Source of the DNA: Bacilli bacterium
Lineage (GTDB): Bacteria; Bacillota_I; Bacilli_A; ML615J-28; CAG-698
DNA length: 38,670 bases
Direction of reading: 5' to 3'
NCBI GenBank assembly: GCA_017450215.1
Contig: JAFSVH010000026.1
Location: 1-38,670 of the forward strand
The notes below the pieces were generated by a model, which was not told the DNA's origin, did not search any database, and was given only the letters and a program-made list of their open reading frames with translations. Shown piece by piece: positions 1-8,569 of this stretch. Position 1 is the stretch's first letter, and every line of letters starts with the position of its first letter. The position numbers and the translations under genes are program-made.

Positions 1-444
1 AGAAGAAGGCCTCTCATAATCATAATATCTATCAAAAATATCAATAACATTTTGACTTGAAAGATGCATATCTTTACCAATAGAATCATAAGTGTAATTA
101 GCTTTCAATAATTTTTGCATTATCTCAATAATAGAATTATTTGTAATGGTTTCACCCTTGTTTGTACAAGGATTAGATTCATAAAATGTATTACCACAAT
201 ATTTGCACTTAAACCTTTTAATTTTAATATTTATGATATATAATTTTAAGTAGTTAGTACCATCTTTGATTGTTCTTGTCTTATAACCATTTTTTATGAT
301 ATTGCTAGAACAACAAGATGGACACATAATTACACTAGGAAGCAAGGGAGCAGTGATATAGACAGCTTCCTTGTTTTCAACGACATCACTACTCTCTTCA
401 TCAAGATTTAAACTCAATAACACTTTTAACGCTGATTGTTTCAT
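1..444 (-). CDS. ISL3-family transposase, N-terminal part (cut by window start)
   Basis: The minus strand is open from an ATG at 444 to the window edge (148 codons, no stop). The product has an N-terminal zinc-ribbon: CPSC at residues 41-44, then RFKCKYCGNTF at 77-87. This is followed by a helix-turn-helix-like region (about 100-138) ending in FDRYYDYERP. That order (zf-ISL3, then HTH, then the DDE domain, which would lie outside the window) is the family arrangement of ISL3 transposases. The DDE catalytic residues are not visible here, so activity cannot be judged. It is transcribed away from the apt cluster. The terminal inverted repeat could not be identified. Family assignment is fairly sure; integrity is unknown. 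Confidence 0.8.
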   Translation of the reverse strand, partial: MKQSALKVLLSLNLDEESSDVVENKEAVYITAPLLPSVIMCPSCCSSNIIKNGYKTRTIKDGTNYLKLYIINIKIKRFKCKYCGNTFYESNPCTNKGETITNNSIIEIMQKLLKANYTYDSIGKDMHLSSQNVIDIFDRYYDYERPSS

Positions 445-454
445 GTTATAATAT

Positions 455-511
455 AAATGGTCCTTGGGATAAAACAGTAGTCAAGTTAATTATACCAAGG
501 ATCATTTTTTT
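455..511 (+). terminator. Terminator-like hairpin upstream of the transposase gene
   Basis: A 13-bp inverted repeat (455-467 with 495-507, one G-U wobble) encloses a 27-nt loop and runs into seven Ts on the plus strand. It sits just upstream of the minus-strand transposase start. It could stop plus-strand transcription leaving the element, or act as a structured leader shielding the transposase. The long loop lowers confidence in simple intrinsic termination. Confidence 0.4.
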
Positions 512-553
512 ATTATATTATCACTATAAATTTTGATGACAGAATATATATAA

Positions 554-588
554 TCAAGAATTGTGGTGACAATCACCATACTTCTTGA
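554..588. repeat. Strong imperfect palindrome without a T-run
   Basis: TCAAGAA (554-560) pairs with TTCTTGA (582-588), and TGGTGA (564-569) pairs with TCACCA (573-578) around a 3-nt loop. This gives an almost continuous hairpin of about 15 pairs. There is no T-tract on either side, so it is not an ordinary terminator. Its place between the transposase leader and the next terminator suggests an operator, or a subterminal structure of the insertion element; neither is proven. Confidence 0.45.
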
Positions 589-640
589 GAGATACCCCCT
601 ATCACCAGAAATCTTTATTTATCCATAATAATTAATAAAT

Positions 641-676
641 AATGCTTACGTAACCAGTATTACGTAGGCATTTTTT
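641..676 (+). terminator. Rho-independent terminator with no gene in front of it
   Basis: A 13-bp stem (641-653 with 660-672, one G-U) with a 6-nt loop is followed by six Ts at 671-676, in plus orientation. No plus-strand gene precedes it in the window; only the minus-strand transposase does. It probably belonged to a gene now separated from it, or it insulates apt. Confidence 0.75.
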
Positions 677-792
677 ATTTAATGAAATGACATAAAATAA
701 TTGTAAATATATAAATAAATCTATAAACGATAAATAAATTTTGTTTTTATTCCCTTAATTATATATTTTTTGTTTCAGTTTATAATATTGTG

Positions 793-801
793 TGATATAA
801 T
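793..801 (+). promoter_or_regulatory. Extended -10 promoter for apt
   Basis: TGATATAAT at 793-801 is a perfect extended -10 element 37 nt ahead of the apt start. No good -35 is present; TTGTTT at 770-775 is at 20-nt spacing. A second TATAAT lies at 781-786. The promoter probably serves the whole apt-to-recN cluster, since no terminator is visible before 15651. Confidence 0.5.
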
Positions 802-837
802 GAAATTTATAAATGATAAAAGGAGAAGTGTCGCTTT

Positions 838-1422
838 ATGAATAAAACAAAAGAAAATAATAATAAATATAATGATTTTGATAATTTTAATTTAAAGGAT
901 CATATTTGCACTATTCCTAATTTTCCTAAAGAAGGTATTATGTTTAGAGATGTAACACCTATTATGGAAGATAGTATGGCATTTAATTATGTTACTAAGA
1001 AATTCTTAGAATATGCAAAGGAATTAGGAGTTAATTGTATTGTTGGACCTGAAAGTAGAGGCTTTATCTTTTGTACTCCAGTTGCTGTTAATGGTGAATA
1101 TAAATTTGTTCCAGTTAGAAAACCAGGTAAATTACCTCGTGAAGTTATTAAGGTTGATTATGATTTAGAATATGGTTCTAATACTTTATGTATGCATAAG
1201 GATGCTATTAATAAAGGCGATAAAGTATTAATTATTGATGATTTACTTGCTACTGGTGGCACTATTTGTGCTTGTAGTGAACTTGTTAGAAAACTTGGTG
1301 GTGAAGTATGTGGCTTTGCTTTTGTCATTGAACTTGTTGATTTAAAGGGTAGAGAAAAAATTGAACTTGCAAATGAAGGAAAAGCTAAAATATTATCTCT
1401 AACTTCATATGAAGGAGAATAA
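838..1422 (+). CDS. apt: Adenine phosphoribosyltransferase
   Basis: Salvages adenine with PRPP to give AMP in the cytoplasm. The 194-aa product shows the type I phosphoribosyltransferase PRPP motif LIIDDLLATGGT at residues 131-142. It also has ESRGF at 72-76 and the RKPGKLP flexible-loop segment at 94-100, both typical of APRT. It is about 20 residues longer than usual because of an Asn/Lys-rich N-terminal extension (residues 1-18). The ATG at 838 follows AAAAGGAGAA, with the Shine-Dalgarno somewhat far upstream (about 12 nt). First gene of a long co-directional cluster; apt-relA adjacency is conserved in Bacilli, where recJ usually precedes apt. Here an ISL3 transposase lies upstream instead. 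Confidence 0.95.
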   Translation: MNKTKENNNKYNDFDNFNLKDHICTIPNFPKEGIMFRDVTPIMEDSMAFNYVTKKFLEYAKELGVNCIVGPESRGFIFCTPVAVNGEYKFVPVRKPGKLPREVIKVDYDLEYGSNTLCMHKDAINKGDKVLIIDDLLATGGTICACSELVRKLGGEVCGFAFVIELVDLKGREKIELANEGKAKILSLTSYEGE

Positions 1423-1501
1423 AAATATAAATATTTAAAAATATAAATATTTTAAAATTATATTAATTATATAAAAAATATATGAAAGGAGGATATTGAA
1501 A

Positions 1502-3715
1502 ATGCAAAATGAAGTTGTTTTTGATGTTAATCAAAACAAGATTATGACTTTAGATGATTTGTTTTCTAAATGTAAAGAATACATTCGCATGAAGAAGAAT
1601 CTTGATTTAATTGAAAAAGCTTATAATTTTTCTGCGAACCATCATGAAGGTCAATATCGTAAAAGTGGTGAACCATATTTTCAACATCCTCTACATGTTG
1701 CTTATATGCTTGCTGAAATGAGGACAGGACCAAATACTATTTGTGCTGGGCTCCTTCATGACGTTGTTGAAGACACTGCTGCTACTTTAGATGATGTTAG
1801 AAAAGTATTTGGTGATGATATTGCATCTTTAGTTGATGGCTTAACTAAGATTGGTAAACTTAAATATATGACTAAAGAGAAATCTTTAGAGAAGACTCAT
1901 CAAAAGATGTTCCTTGCTATGGCTAAGGATGTAAGAGTTATTATTGTAAAATTGATTGATAGATTACATAATATGCGGACACTATTTGCTCAAACTCCTG
2001 AAAAGCAAAAGACAATCGCAAAAGAAACTTTAGATTTGTATGCACCACTAGCTCATAAGCTAGGTATGTATAGAATTAAAGCTGAGCTTGAAGAATTAGG
2101 TTTGAAATATTATCATCCAGATGAATATGAAAAAGTTAAAGGTTTAATTGAAAACCATAAAAAGAACCGGGATTTAGATGTATCTGAGATGCAAAATAGA
2201 ATTGAAAAATTATTAATTGATAATAAGATTCAAAATTTCAAGCTTAAGGGTAGAATTAAAAATATTTATAGTGTATGGAAAAAGATGAATGATAAATCAA
2301 GATCTTTTGAACAGATTTATGATTTATTAGCTTTACGTATTATTGTTAATTCTATTGAAGATTGTTATCATGTTTTAGGTTTAATTCATGGTACATGGAC
2401 ACCAATTCCAATGCGGTTCAAGGATTATATTGCAACTCCTAAACCAAATCTTTATCAATCACTTCATACTACTGTTGTAGGTGTTAATGGTAATATTTAT
2501 GAAATTCAAATTAGAACTTATGACATGGATGAAGTTGCTGAAATGGGTATCGCTGCTCATTGGTCTTATAAGGAAAAAGATAAAAATTATAGTCCTGAAA
2601 AAGAGCAAAGGGAAGTTGGTGAAAAATTAAGATGGTTTAAAGAGATGGTCAGTTATGCTGAAATGGGTGAAGAAGAGGATAATGACCAATTAGAGAATAT
2701 CAAAGAAGATATTTTTAGTGCTAATGTTTATGTCTTTACTCCTAAAGGTGATGTAATCGATATGCCTAATGGAGCAACTCCACTTGATTTTGCTTATCGT
2801 ATTCATACTGAAGTTGGTAATCATACTGTTGGTGCTATTGTCAATAATAAGATTGTTCCTCTTACTTATAAATTAAAGACTGGGGACGTTGTTGAAATTA
2901 AGACAAATAAGAGTTTCAATGGTCCAACTAATGCTTGGTTAAAGATTGTAAAAACTGCTCATGCTAAGCATAAAATTAGTGCTATCTTAAACAAGAAGAA
3001 ACGTGATGAATTTATTGAAAGAGGTAGATTCGTCTTTGATAGTTTGATGCAATCAAACAATAATAGCAAAAAATTAAATGATAAAATGATTAAGGATGCC
3101 TTCCAAAAAGTTAATATTTCATCATTAGAAGAATTCTATTATGAAATAGGTAAAGGTGTTGTTAGTGATAAGGCTGCTTATAATAAATTATTTGGTGAAG
3201 AAGAAATCACTGATGAAATGCTTCTTAAACAATATAATGAGAATGTTGAAAGAAGAAAAAGAGTTCAAAATAGTTATGGTATTATTGTTGATGGACTTGA
3301 AAAAGCTCAAATCAAGGTTGCTCCATGCTGTCATCCAATATTAGGTGACCCAATAGTTGGTTATGTATCTAAAGGTAGTGGTGTTGTTGTTCATCGCTAT
3401 GAATGCCCTAATGTCACTGGACTAGATACTGATAGATTTATTCAAGTTTATTGGGATAGTGAAGAAGCAACAAGGACTTTAGAGACTTGTATTTCAATTC
3501 TTACCTTGAATCGTAAAAATATTTTGACTGATGTTATTAATGCACTTAACAGTGCATCAATCTCAATTTCATCAATCAATAATATGAATAAAAGAAATGG
3601 TGAATTGTTAATTAGAATTAAGTTGTTTGTGAAAAACGTGGATCAATTAGATTATGCGATCAATTTATTGTATAGAATAAATGATATTTATGAAGTTGAG
3701 AGGGATATGCGATGA
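1502..3715 (+). CDS. relA: Bifunctional (p)ppGpp synthetase/hydrolase Rel
   Basis: Makes and degrades the alarmone (p)ppGpp. Domain order in the 737-aa product: HD hydrolase (about 30-175, HD dyad in LLHDVVEDT at 84-92), synthetase (about 230-355), TGS (about 405-465), a Cys-containing linker (APCCHPILGDP), and a C-terminal ACT domain (about 660-737). The synthetase carries RFKD at 305-308, the RxKD type of bifunctional Rel rather than the acidic motif of RelA-only enzymes, and the HD residues are intact. Both activities are therefore expected. I chose the ATG at 1502 because AAAGGAGG ends 9 nt before it; an in-frame TTG at 1496 is too close to the ribosome binding site. Its TGA stop overlaps the dtd ATG. 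Confidence 0.96.
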   Translation: MQNEVVFDVNQNKIMTLDDLFSKCKEYIRMKKNLDLIEKAYNFSANHHEGQYRKSGEPYFQHPLHVAYMLAEMRTGPNTICAGLLHDVVEDTAATLDDVRKVFGDDIASLVDGLTKIGKLKYMTKEKSLEKTHQKMFLAMAKDVRVIIVKLIDRLHNMRTLFAQTPEKQKTIAKETLDLYAPLAHKLGMYRIKAELEELGLKYYHPDEYEKVKGLIENHKKNRDLDVSEMQNRIEKLLIDNKIQNFKLKGRIKNIYSVWKKMNDKSRSFEQIYDLLALRIIVNSIEDCYHVLGLIHGTWTPIPMRFKDYIATPKPNLYQSLHTTVVGVNGNIYEIQIRTYDMDEVAEMGIAAHWSYKEKDKNYSPEKEQREVGEKLRWFKEMVSYAEMGEEEDNDQLENIKEDIFSANVYVFTPKGDVIDMPNGATPLDFAYRIHTEVGNHTVGAIVNNKIVPLTYKLKTGDVVEIKTNKSFNGPTNAWLKIVKTAHAKHKISAILNKKKRDEFIERGRFVFDSLMQSNNNSKKLNDKMIKDAFQKVNISSLEEFYYEIGKGVVSDKAAYNKLFGEEEITDEMLLKQYNENVERRKRVQNSYGIIVDGLEKAQIKVAPCCHPILGDPIVGYVSKGSGVVVHRYECPNVTGLDTDRFIQVYWDSEEATRTLETCISILTLNRKNILTDVINALNSASISISSINNMNKRNGELLIRIKLFVKNVDQLDYAINLLYRINDIYEVERDMR

Positions 3716-4149
3716 AATGTATTATACAAAGAGTAAAACATGCCAAATGTGAAATAGATGGAAAAATTACTGGAGAAACCGAAGTAGGATATATGATTCT
3801 AGTTGGATTTAAACCAGAAGATAATGAATTAATTGTTGATAAAATGGTTAAGAAGATTGTTAATTTAAGGATATTTGAAGATGAAAATCAAAAGATGAAC
3901 TTAAATATCAAACAAGTAAATGGCAAAGTTTTATCTATTTCTCAATTTACTTTATATGCTAATACAAACGAAGGCAATCGTCCTTCCTTTGCTAATGCCA
4001 TGAAACCTAATCAAGCTATAATTCTTTATGATTCTTTTAATCATAAATTAAGAAGCGAAGGAATTGAGACTGAAACAGGAATCTTCGGTGCTGATATGCA
4101 AATCACATTAACTAATGATGGCCCTGTTACCATTATATTAGAATTTTAA
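3712..4149 (+). CDS. dtd: D-aminoacyl-tRNA deacylase
   Basis: Hydrolyses D-amino acids (for example D-Tyr) from mischarged tRNAs, a cytoplasmic quality-control step. The 145-aa product is full length for the family. It contains the active-site segment SISQFTLYA (about 76-84) and the C-terminal Gly-cisPro motif NDGPVTI (about 135-141). The start overlaps the rel stop in an ATGA arrangement, indicating translational coupling. The rel-dtd pair is a conserved Firmicutes arrangement. Confidence 0.95.
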   Translation: MKCIIQRVKHAKCEIDGKITGETEVGYMILVGFKPEDNELIVDKMVKKIVNLRIFEDENQKMNLNIKQVNGKVLSISQFTLYANTNEGNRPSFANAMKPNQAIILYDSFNHKLRSEGIETETGIFGADMQITLTNDGPVTIILEF

Positions 4150-4165
4150 GAATTTGGTGAATTAT

Positions 4166-7075
4166 ATGAATAAATCATTTACGAATAAAATTGACAAAAA
4201 AGATGTTAATGAGGCTCTTCCAACATTAAGACAAGAATTTGATGCTTTATGTAATAAAGAATTGAAATTTGCTTTAATTGACGAAGTTAAAGCCTTTAAA
4301 GAAAAATGTGAAGCAAGTGGTAATACTGATTATGTTTATAAATCAGATATTTTGATTTCTGATATTTATCTAGATCATTCTAGTTATGAAGAACCACTAA
4401 AATTATTATTAGCTGATTTTAAGCAAATTGATTATGCAATTTATCCAAAGACTTATGTTGAAATAATAGAAAGAATATTATTCATCTATATTACTAAACA
4501 AAATTATCGATTAGCTTTGAAATATGCATCATTAAAAGAGAAATTCATTGATTATAATGATTTAGATCAAGTAAATCGATTATTATTAGAAAAATCTTAT
4601 ATTTATGCTGAACTTAATGAAACTGAAAAAGCAATTGATACGCTTAAGAAAATAATCGATAAGCCTACAATGGCTACTCTTCCTTATGCTTTATCTAATC
4701 TTACTAAATTATATATTGATAAAAAGAATATTATTCTTGCTGAAGAGATGCTTAATAAATGTTTAGAAAATACAGATGATGATGAAGGTAGAATTTATTG
4801 TGACTATTTACTTGCAAAAATCTGCATATTGAAAGAAAACAACAATGAAGCTGCAATCATCTTAAAGCAAATCTTTGAAAATGAAGATATTAATGCTATG
4901 ACTCTACCTATGGTAATTGATTATTTAGATTTACTATATGATCAAAATAAATACGATGAGATGGCTTTAGTAATATCTAAGATTGCTTTGTTTGTTAATG
5001 CTAGTGATAATCTATATTTACAAAAGCAATTTAGTAAAAGTAAGATTAAATACTTACTTGCTACAAAGACAATTAATCAATTACAAGCAACTATTGATGA
5101 ATATGAAAAAATAGATAAAAAGATAATTGATAATGAGAAGAAGATTGCTTTTGAAATTAGTGAACTAGATAAGATGGAGGTAATTAATGAAACTGTTGAT
5201 AATATTGTTACTAATCTAGATTCTTTAATTGCTGTCTTTAATAACAATATTAATTATGATTCTTTAAGAGATGTATTTATGACATTCTGTAAGAGCCTTC
5301 AAAATGCTATTATGTTTGATTCTGCATCTTTTATTATGATTGATAAACCAGTGAATAATGAATTATTCCCATCTCAAGAATTGAATTTATATTATTATAG
5401 AAATCAAAAATTATATGAGAAGAATTTATCTTTATCAATGCTTGATAATAGTATTGTTCAATATGTTATCAATCAAAATAAATCATTAGGCTTTGATTTA
5501 AAGAAGAATCGAATTGATTTAATTAATATGTTCTATAATAGACCATTTATTGATGATCAATTATATTATGTTTATGCAGTACCTTGCTCTTATCAAGGCT
5601 CAATCTTTGGTGTTTTGGTTTTTACATCTCAAAATAACAATTTAACAGACAAGAATGTCTGCACTTATTTTGATTTTGGTGCTAAGATTTTTGAATCTTC
5701 TTTAACAACTTTCTACACTAATGAGGTTTATAACATTACTCAAGAAATGTATGATAGAACAGTACTTACTAATAATATTGGTTTAGTTAGATATAATGAT
5801 GATGAAATGGTTTTAAGTGTTTCATTAATGAATCTACTTAAACAAAAGAGTAATTACATTAATAGAAGAACTTATCTATATTATATTTCACGTAATGATT
5901 ATGAAAGATATATAAGAATTAGTAATAATGATAATTATCGTATTTCATATAAATTGAATATTGGTAATTTATATGTTCCTGTAACTGAAAATATTGAAAC
6001 ATTTACCGATAAATCAGGAAATAAATTATTCAAATTTGGTACTATCAGCGTAGATCAAGGTAATATTAAGACTCTAATTGATGGTAAAGGCTTATTACTT
6101 CAAAAGCTAGATGAAATAAAGAATTATGTTAGCAATTTAGAATATAAATTTGACTTTTTAAGATTTAAGACTATTCCATCTGATTATGAATTAATCAGAC
6201 AAACATTCTTAACTACTCCATATTATTTAAGTGATTCTGATTGTGTTTTAGTCTTAGATAATGAAATGAAGGTTGAAGTATTATTAGAAAAATTAGCTGC
6301 TATATCTGATTCATATACAATAATCAGATATCCTCGTGATGTCGTTAATATTGATTCATTATTAGAAATATCACAAATCATGTTAGATAGTGATTCTAAA
6401 CTTTATAGTGATGAAAAATATAAAGATTATCTAAAACGTGAAACTGCTACAATGCTAACAAGCAAAGCAATTAATGATCAATCATATAAAGCTGATTTAG
6501 GTGTTATTAGATTTGAAAGCTATGTTGATGAAATATGGATTGAACCACTATTATTCTTTAATGGTGATAAGAATAATGTTAATAAATTTGTTATGGTTAA
6601 TAACAAAAATATTAGGAATATGCTTTCTTATGAAAACAAAATTAAATATGATATTAAATTATTCCAAACCGTTGTAGATAATGGTATTTCGGTTAATACT
6701 TTATTATTCTTAAATAGTAAAGCTATTTATAAGATTATTGAAAAGCTTGATAATAATAATTCTAAAACTAATTTAAATAATTTATATTTTGTTATTAATG
6801 ATAATGATTATAAAGATATTAATGCTTTAATCGAAAGAATTAATAATTATGCTAATGTAATAATTAGTAGTGATGTACTTAAATATATTTCTATTATGAA
6901 TTTTGAAGTAAAAAATATTAAAGGTATATATTTAAATAAAGGTATTGATATTGAAGAAAGAGAAAGAATAATGAGAATTGCATCAACATATAAATTAGAT
7001 ATTGTTAGTCCAAGAAAGTTGAATGACTGGTCTAAGAATATTTATGAAAGTGATTATGTTGATATTGTGAAGTAG
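4166..7075 (+). CDS. TPR-GAF protein with degenerate GGDEF- and EAL-like modules
   Basis: A 969-aa protein with no signal peptide or clear membrane segment, so probably cytosolic. Residues about 60-315 look like helical TPR-type repeats. About 345-510 resembles a GAF domain, with a FDSASFIMID strand and a later SIFGVLVFTS strand. About 535-630 is PAS-like. About 645-760 resembles the C-terminal half of a GGDEF domain (SLLEISQIMLDSDSKLYSDEK) but lacks a GG(D/E)EF signature. About 765-965 resembles an EAL fold (KNIKGIYLN, then RIMRIASTYKLDIVSPRKL) without ExLxR or DDFG. Catalysis of c-di-GMP synthesis or breakdown is therefore unlikely; a ligand-sensing or scaffold role is inferred. The ATG at 4166 follows GGTGA at 5-nt spacing; a TTG 12 nt upstream lacks this. 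Domain calls are from pattern resemblance only. Confidence 0.6.
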   Translation: MNKSFTNKIDKKDVNEALPTLRQEFDALCNKELKFALIDEVKAFKEKCEASGNTDYVYKSDILISDIYLDHSSYEEPLKLLLADFKQIDYAIYPKTYVEIIERILFIYITKQNYRLALKYASLKEKFIDYNDLDQVNRLLLEKSYIYAELNETEKAIDTLKKIIDKPTMATLPYALSNLTKLYIDKKNIILAEEMLNKCLENTDDDEGRIYCDYLLAKICILKENNNEAAIILKQIFENEDINAMTLPMVIDYLDLLYDQNKYDEMALVISKIALFVNASDNLYLQKQFSKSKIKYLLATKTINQLQATIDEYEKIDKKIIDNEKKIAFEISELDKMEVINETVDNIVTNLDSLIAVFNNNINYDSLRDVFMTFCKSLQNAIMFDSASFIMIDKPVNNELFPSQELNLYYYRNQKLYEKNLSLSMLDNSIVQYVINQNKSLGFDLKKNRIDLINMFYNRPFIDDQLYYVYAVPCSYQGSIFGVLVFTSQNNNLTDKNVCTYFDFGAKIFESSLTTFYTNEVYNITQEMYDRTVLTNNIGLVRYNDDEMVLSVSLMNLLKQKSNYINRRTYLYYISRNDYERYIRISNNDNYRISYKLNIGNLYVPVTENIETFTDKSGNKLFKFGTISVDQGNIKTLIDGKGLLLQKLDEIKNYVSNLEYKFDFLRFKTIPSDYELIRQTFLTTPYYLSDSDCVLVLDNEMKVEVLLEKLAAISDSYTIIRYPRDVVNIDSLLEISQIMLDSDSKLYSDEKYKDYLKRETATMLTSKAINDQSYKADLGVIRFESYVDEIWIEPLLFFNGDKNNVNKFVMVNNKNIRNMLSYENKIKYDIKLFQTVVDNGISVNTLLFLNSKAIYKIIEKLDNNNSKTNLNNLYFVINDNDYKDINALIERINNYANVIISSDVLKYISIMNFEVKNIKGIYLNKGIDIEERERIMRIASTYKLDIVSPRKLNDWSKNIYESDYVDIVK

Positions 7076-7082
7076 GTTAATT

Positions 7083-8060
7083 ATGAAAGTATTATTATTT
7101 ATACAAAGTTTATTCGTACCTGGATATATGGTAAGAAGAAAGAATATGAATGTATTCATTTCTTTTCTTCTTTTGATTGCTTTTTCGGTTGTGGTTGCCT
7201 TACCAATGATTAATTATTTCAGTAAAGATAGATATACAATAATGGAATCTAGCTTGAATTTAAAAGCATTTAATTATGTGATTGATGAAAATTCAACTGT
7301 GGGTATGATTACTGACGAAGAAAGAGCAACTTATAATATGGTTTATTATAGTGATATTAAGAAGCTTGGAATCATGGCTAATAAAAAGGGTCTTGCTTAT
7401 CAAGATGAATTAGTTAATGGTCAAGAATATGTATTAAAATCATATATTCCTATTTTAGATGAAGAAGGTACAATAACTAATTATGAAACATATTATATTC
7501 ATATTGTTGTAGATGATTATGATATTAATAGTGATGAATCTGCAACATATGATATTACTAATAATTTCTTGAAATTAAAAAGAGAACCAGATAATTCATT
7601 CCATCATCTTTTGATTGCTTTTTATAGTTCAGGTGCTTATTTTGCTTATAGTGATGAAGCAACTCAATTAGTCACTTTGACTTATGGTGATAATGAAATT
7701 TATTTATCTGAGGGAGAAGATGCTACTTATTTATCTCATAAGATAATTGATTTACTTTATAGAGTATATCAATATAAAGCAACACTCAGATCTTTCATCT
7801 TTGTTTTTGCTTTACCAATTCTATTTACTATCGTGTTCTCTTGGATTTTTGGTAGATTTGGTGCCTTAAAAGGCTTTAGAGAATATTTAGCTGTTGGTAC
7901 TATTGTATGTATGAATTGTACTATTGTTGGAACGATTCTTTCATTTATCAATATGCAATTGTGTAATTATGTATTCAATTATTTCTCATTTGCCTTTATT
8001 GCTTATTATTTAGTTACAATAATGATAATTAATAGAAGACATAGAATACATATGGATTAG
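7083..8060 (+). CDS. Membrane protein with large extracytoplasmic loop (DUF1189-like topology)
   Basis: A 325-aa protein of unknown function. Membrane segments are visible at about 23-45, 236-256, 268-289 and 296-315. A hydrophilic, Tyr/Asp-rich stretch of about 185 residues between the first two is probably outside. The N-terminus (SLFVPGYMVRRK) is basic and probably cytoplasmic. This layout resembles DUF1189 membrane proteins, but I cannot confirm membership. It starts 7 nt after the stop of the GGDEF/EAL-like gene and is probably co-transcribed and functionally tied to it. The ribosome binding site is weak. Confidence 0.75.
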   Translation: MKVLLFIQSLFVPGYMVRRKNMNVFISFLLLIAFSVVVALPMINYFSKDRYTIMESSLNLKAFNYVIDENSTVGMITDEERATYNMVYYSDIKKLGIMANKKGLAYQDELVNGQEYVLKSYIPILDEEGTITNYETYYIHIVVDDYDINSDESATYDITNNFLKLKREPDNSFHHLLIAFYSSGAYFAYSDEATQLVTLTYGDNEIYLSEGEDATYLSHKIIDLLYRVYQYKATLRSFIFVFALPILFTIVFSWIFGRFGALKGFREYLAVGTIVCMNCTIVGTILSFINMQLCNYVFNYFSFAFIAYYLVTIMIINRRHRIHMD

Positions 8061-8068
8061 GGGAGAAA

Positions 8069-8539
8069 ATGGAAAAAAATATTAGAACTAATAGTAGAAT
8101 TATTGCTATGATGTTGTTATTTAATTTAGATATTAATAAAGAATTAAATAATAATAATTTTGATAATAATAATTATTTAAATAATTATTTACTTGAAGCA
8201 ATTAATGATAATTCTATATCTTCAAATAATCCAAGTGAAGAGAAAATTGAGTATGATTTAGATTTTGTGAAAGAGATAGTAAATGGTGTAATAAATAATT
8301 TAAGTACAATTGATTTTAAATTAAGTATTGCTATTGTGAAATACACTTTAGATAGAATATCTATTGTAGATAGAAATTTACTTAGAATTGGTGCTTATGA
8401 AATATTATTTACTGATACACCAGCTAATATTGTTATTAATGAAATAGTGAATATTTCAAAAGAATATTCTGAAATTGATGATTATAAAACATCTAAATTT
8501 AATAATGCTGTTTTAGATAAATTAGCAAAGAATAAATAG
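8069..8539 (+). CDS. nusB: Transcription antitermination factor NusB
   Basis: RNA-binding helical protein that, with NusE/S10, supports antitermination on rRNA operons. The 156-aa product opens with a TNSRIIAMMLLFNLD segment. It carries the family C-terminal signature DRNLLRIGAYEILFTDTPANIVINE (residues about 103-127, here shown as key residues only in part) and ends with FNNAVLDKLAK. Residues about 24-56 are an Asn-rich insertion after the first helix, longer than usual. GGGGAGA precedes the ATG at 8069 and the gene follows its neighbour by 8 nt. In Bacillus nusB is also followed by folD and xseA; folD is absent here. Confidence 0.88.
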   Translation: MEKNIRTNSRIIAMMLLFNLDINKELNNNNFDNNNYLNNYLLEAINDNSISSNNPSEEKIEYDLDFVKEIVNGVINNLSTIDFKLSIAIVKYTLDRISIVDRNLLRIGAYEILFTDTPANIVINEIVNISKEYSEIDDYKTSKFNNAVLDKLAKNK

Positions 8540-8569
8540 GATTAAATTTGATTAATGGGATGATTAATA

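Noticed and set aside
540-600. tRNA or other structured RNA gene
   Set aside because: The palindrome forms one hairpin only; no cloverleaf, anticodon arm or CCA end could be drawn.
1496-1501. In-frame TTG as the start of rel
   Set aside because: It lies only 3 nt after the AAAGGAGG; the ATG at 1502 has normal spacing.
3156-3344. Open frame inside rel on the same strand
   Set aside because: It lies in another frame of a conserved gene, is Leu/Lys-biased from AT content, and has no ribosome binding site.
4166-7075. Active diguanylate cyclase or c-di-GMP phosphodiesterase
   Set aside because: No GG(D/E)EF, ExLxR or DDFG motif is present in the regions that resemble those folds.
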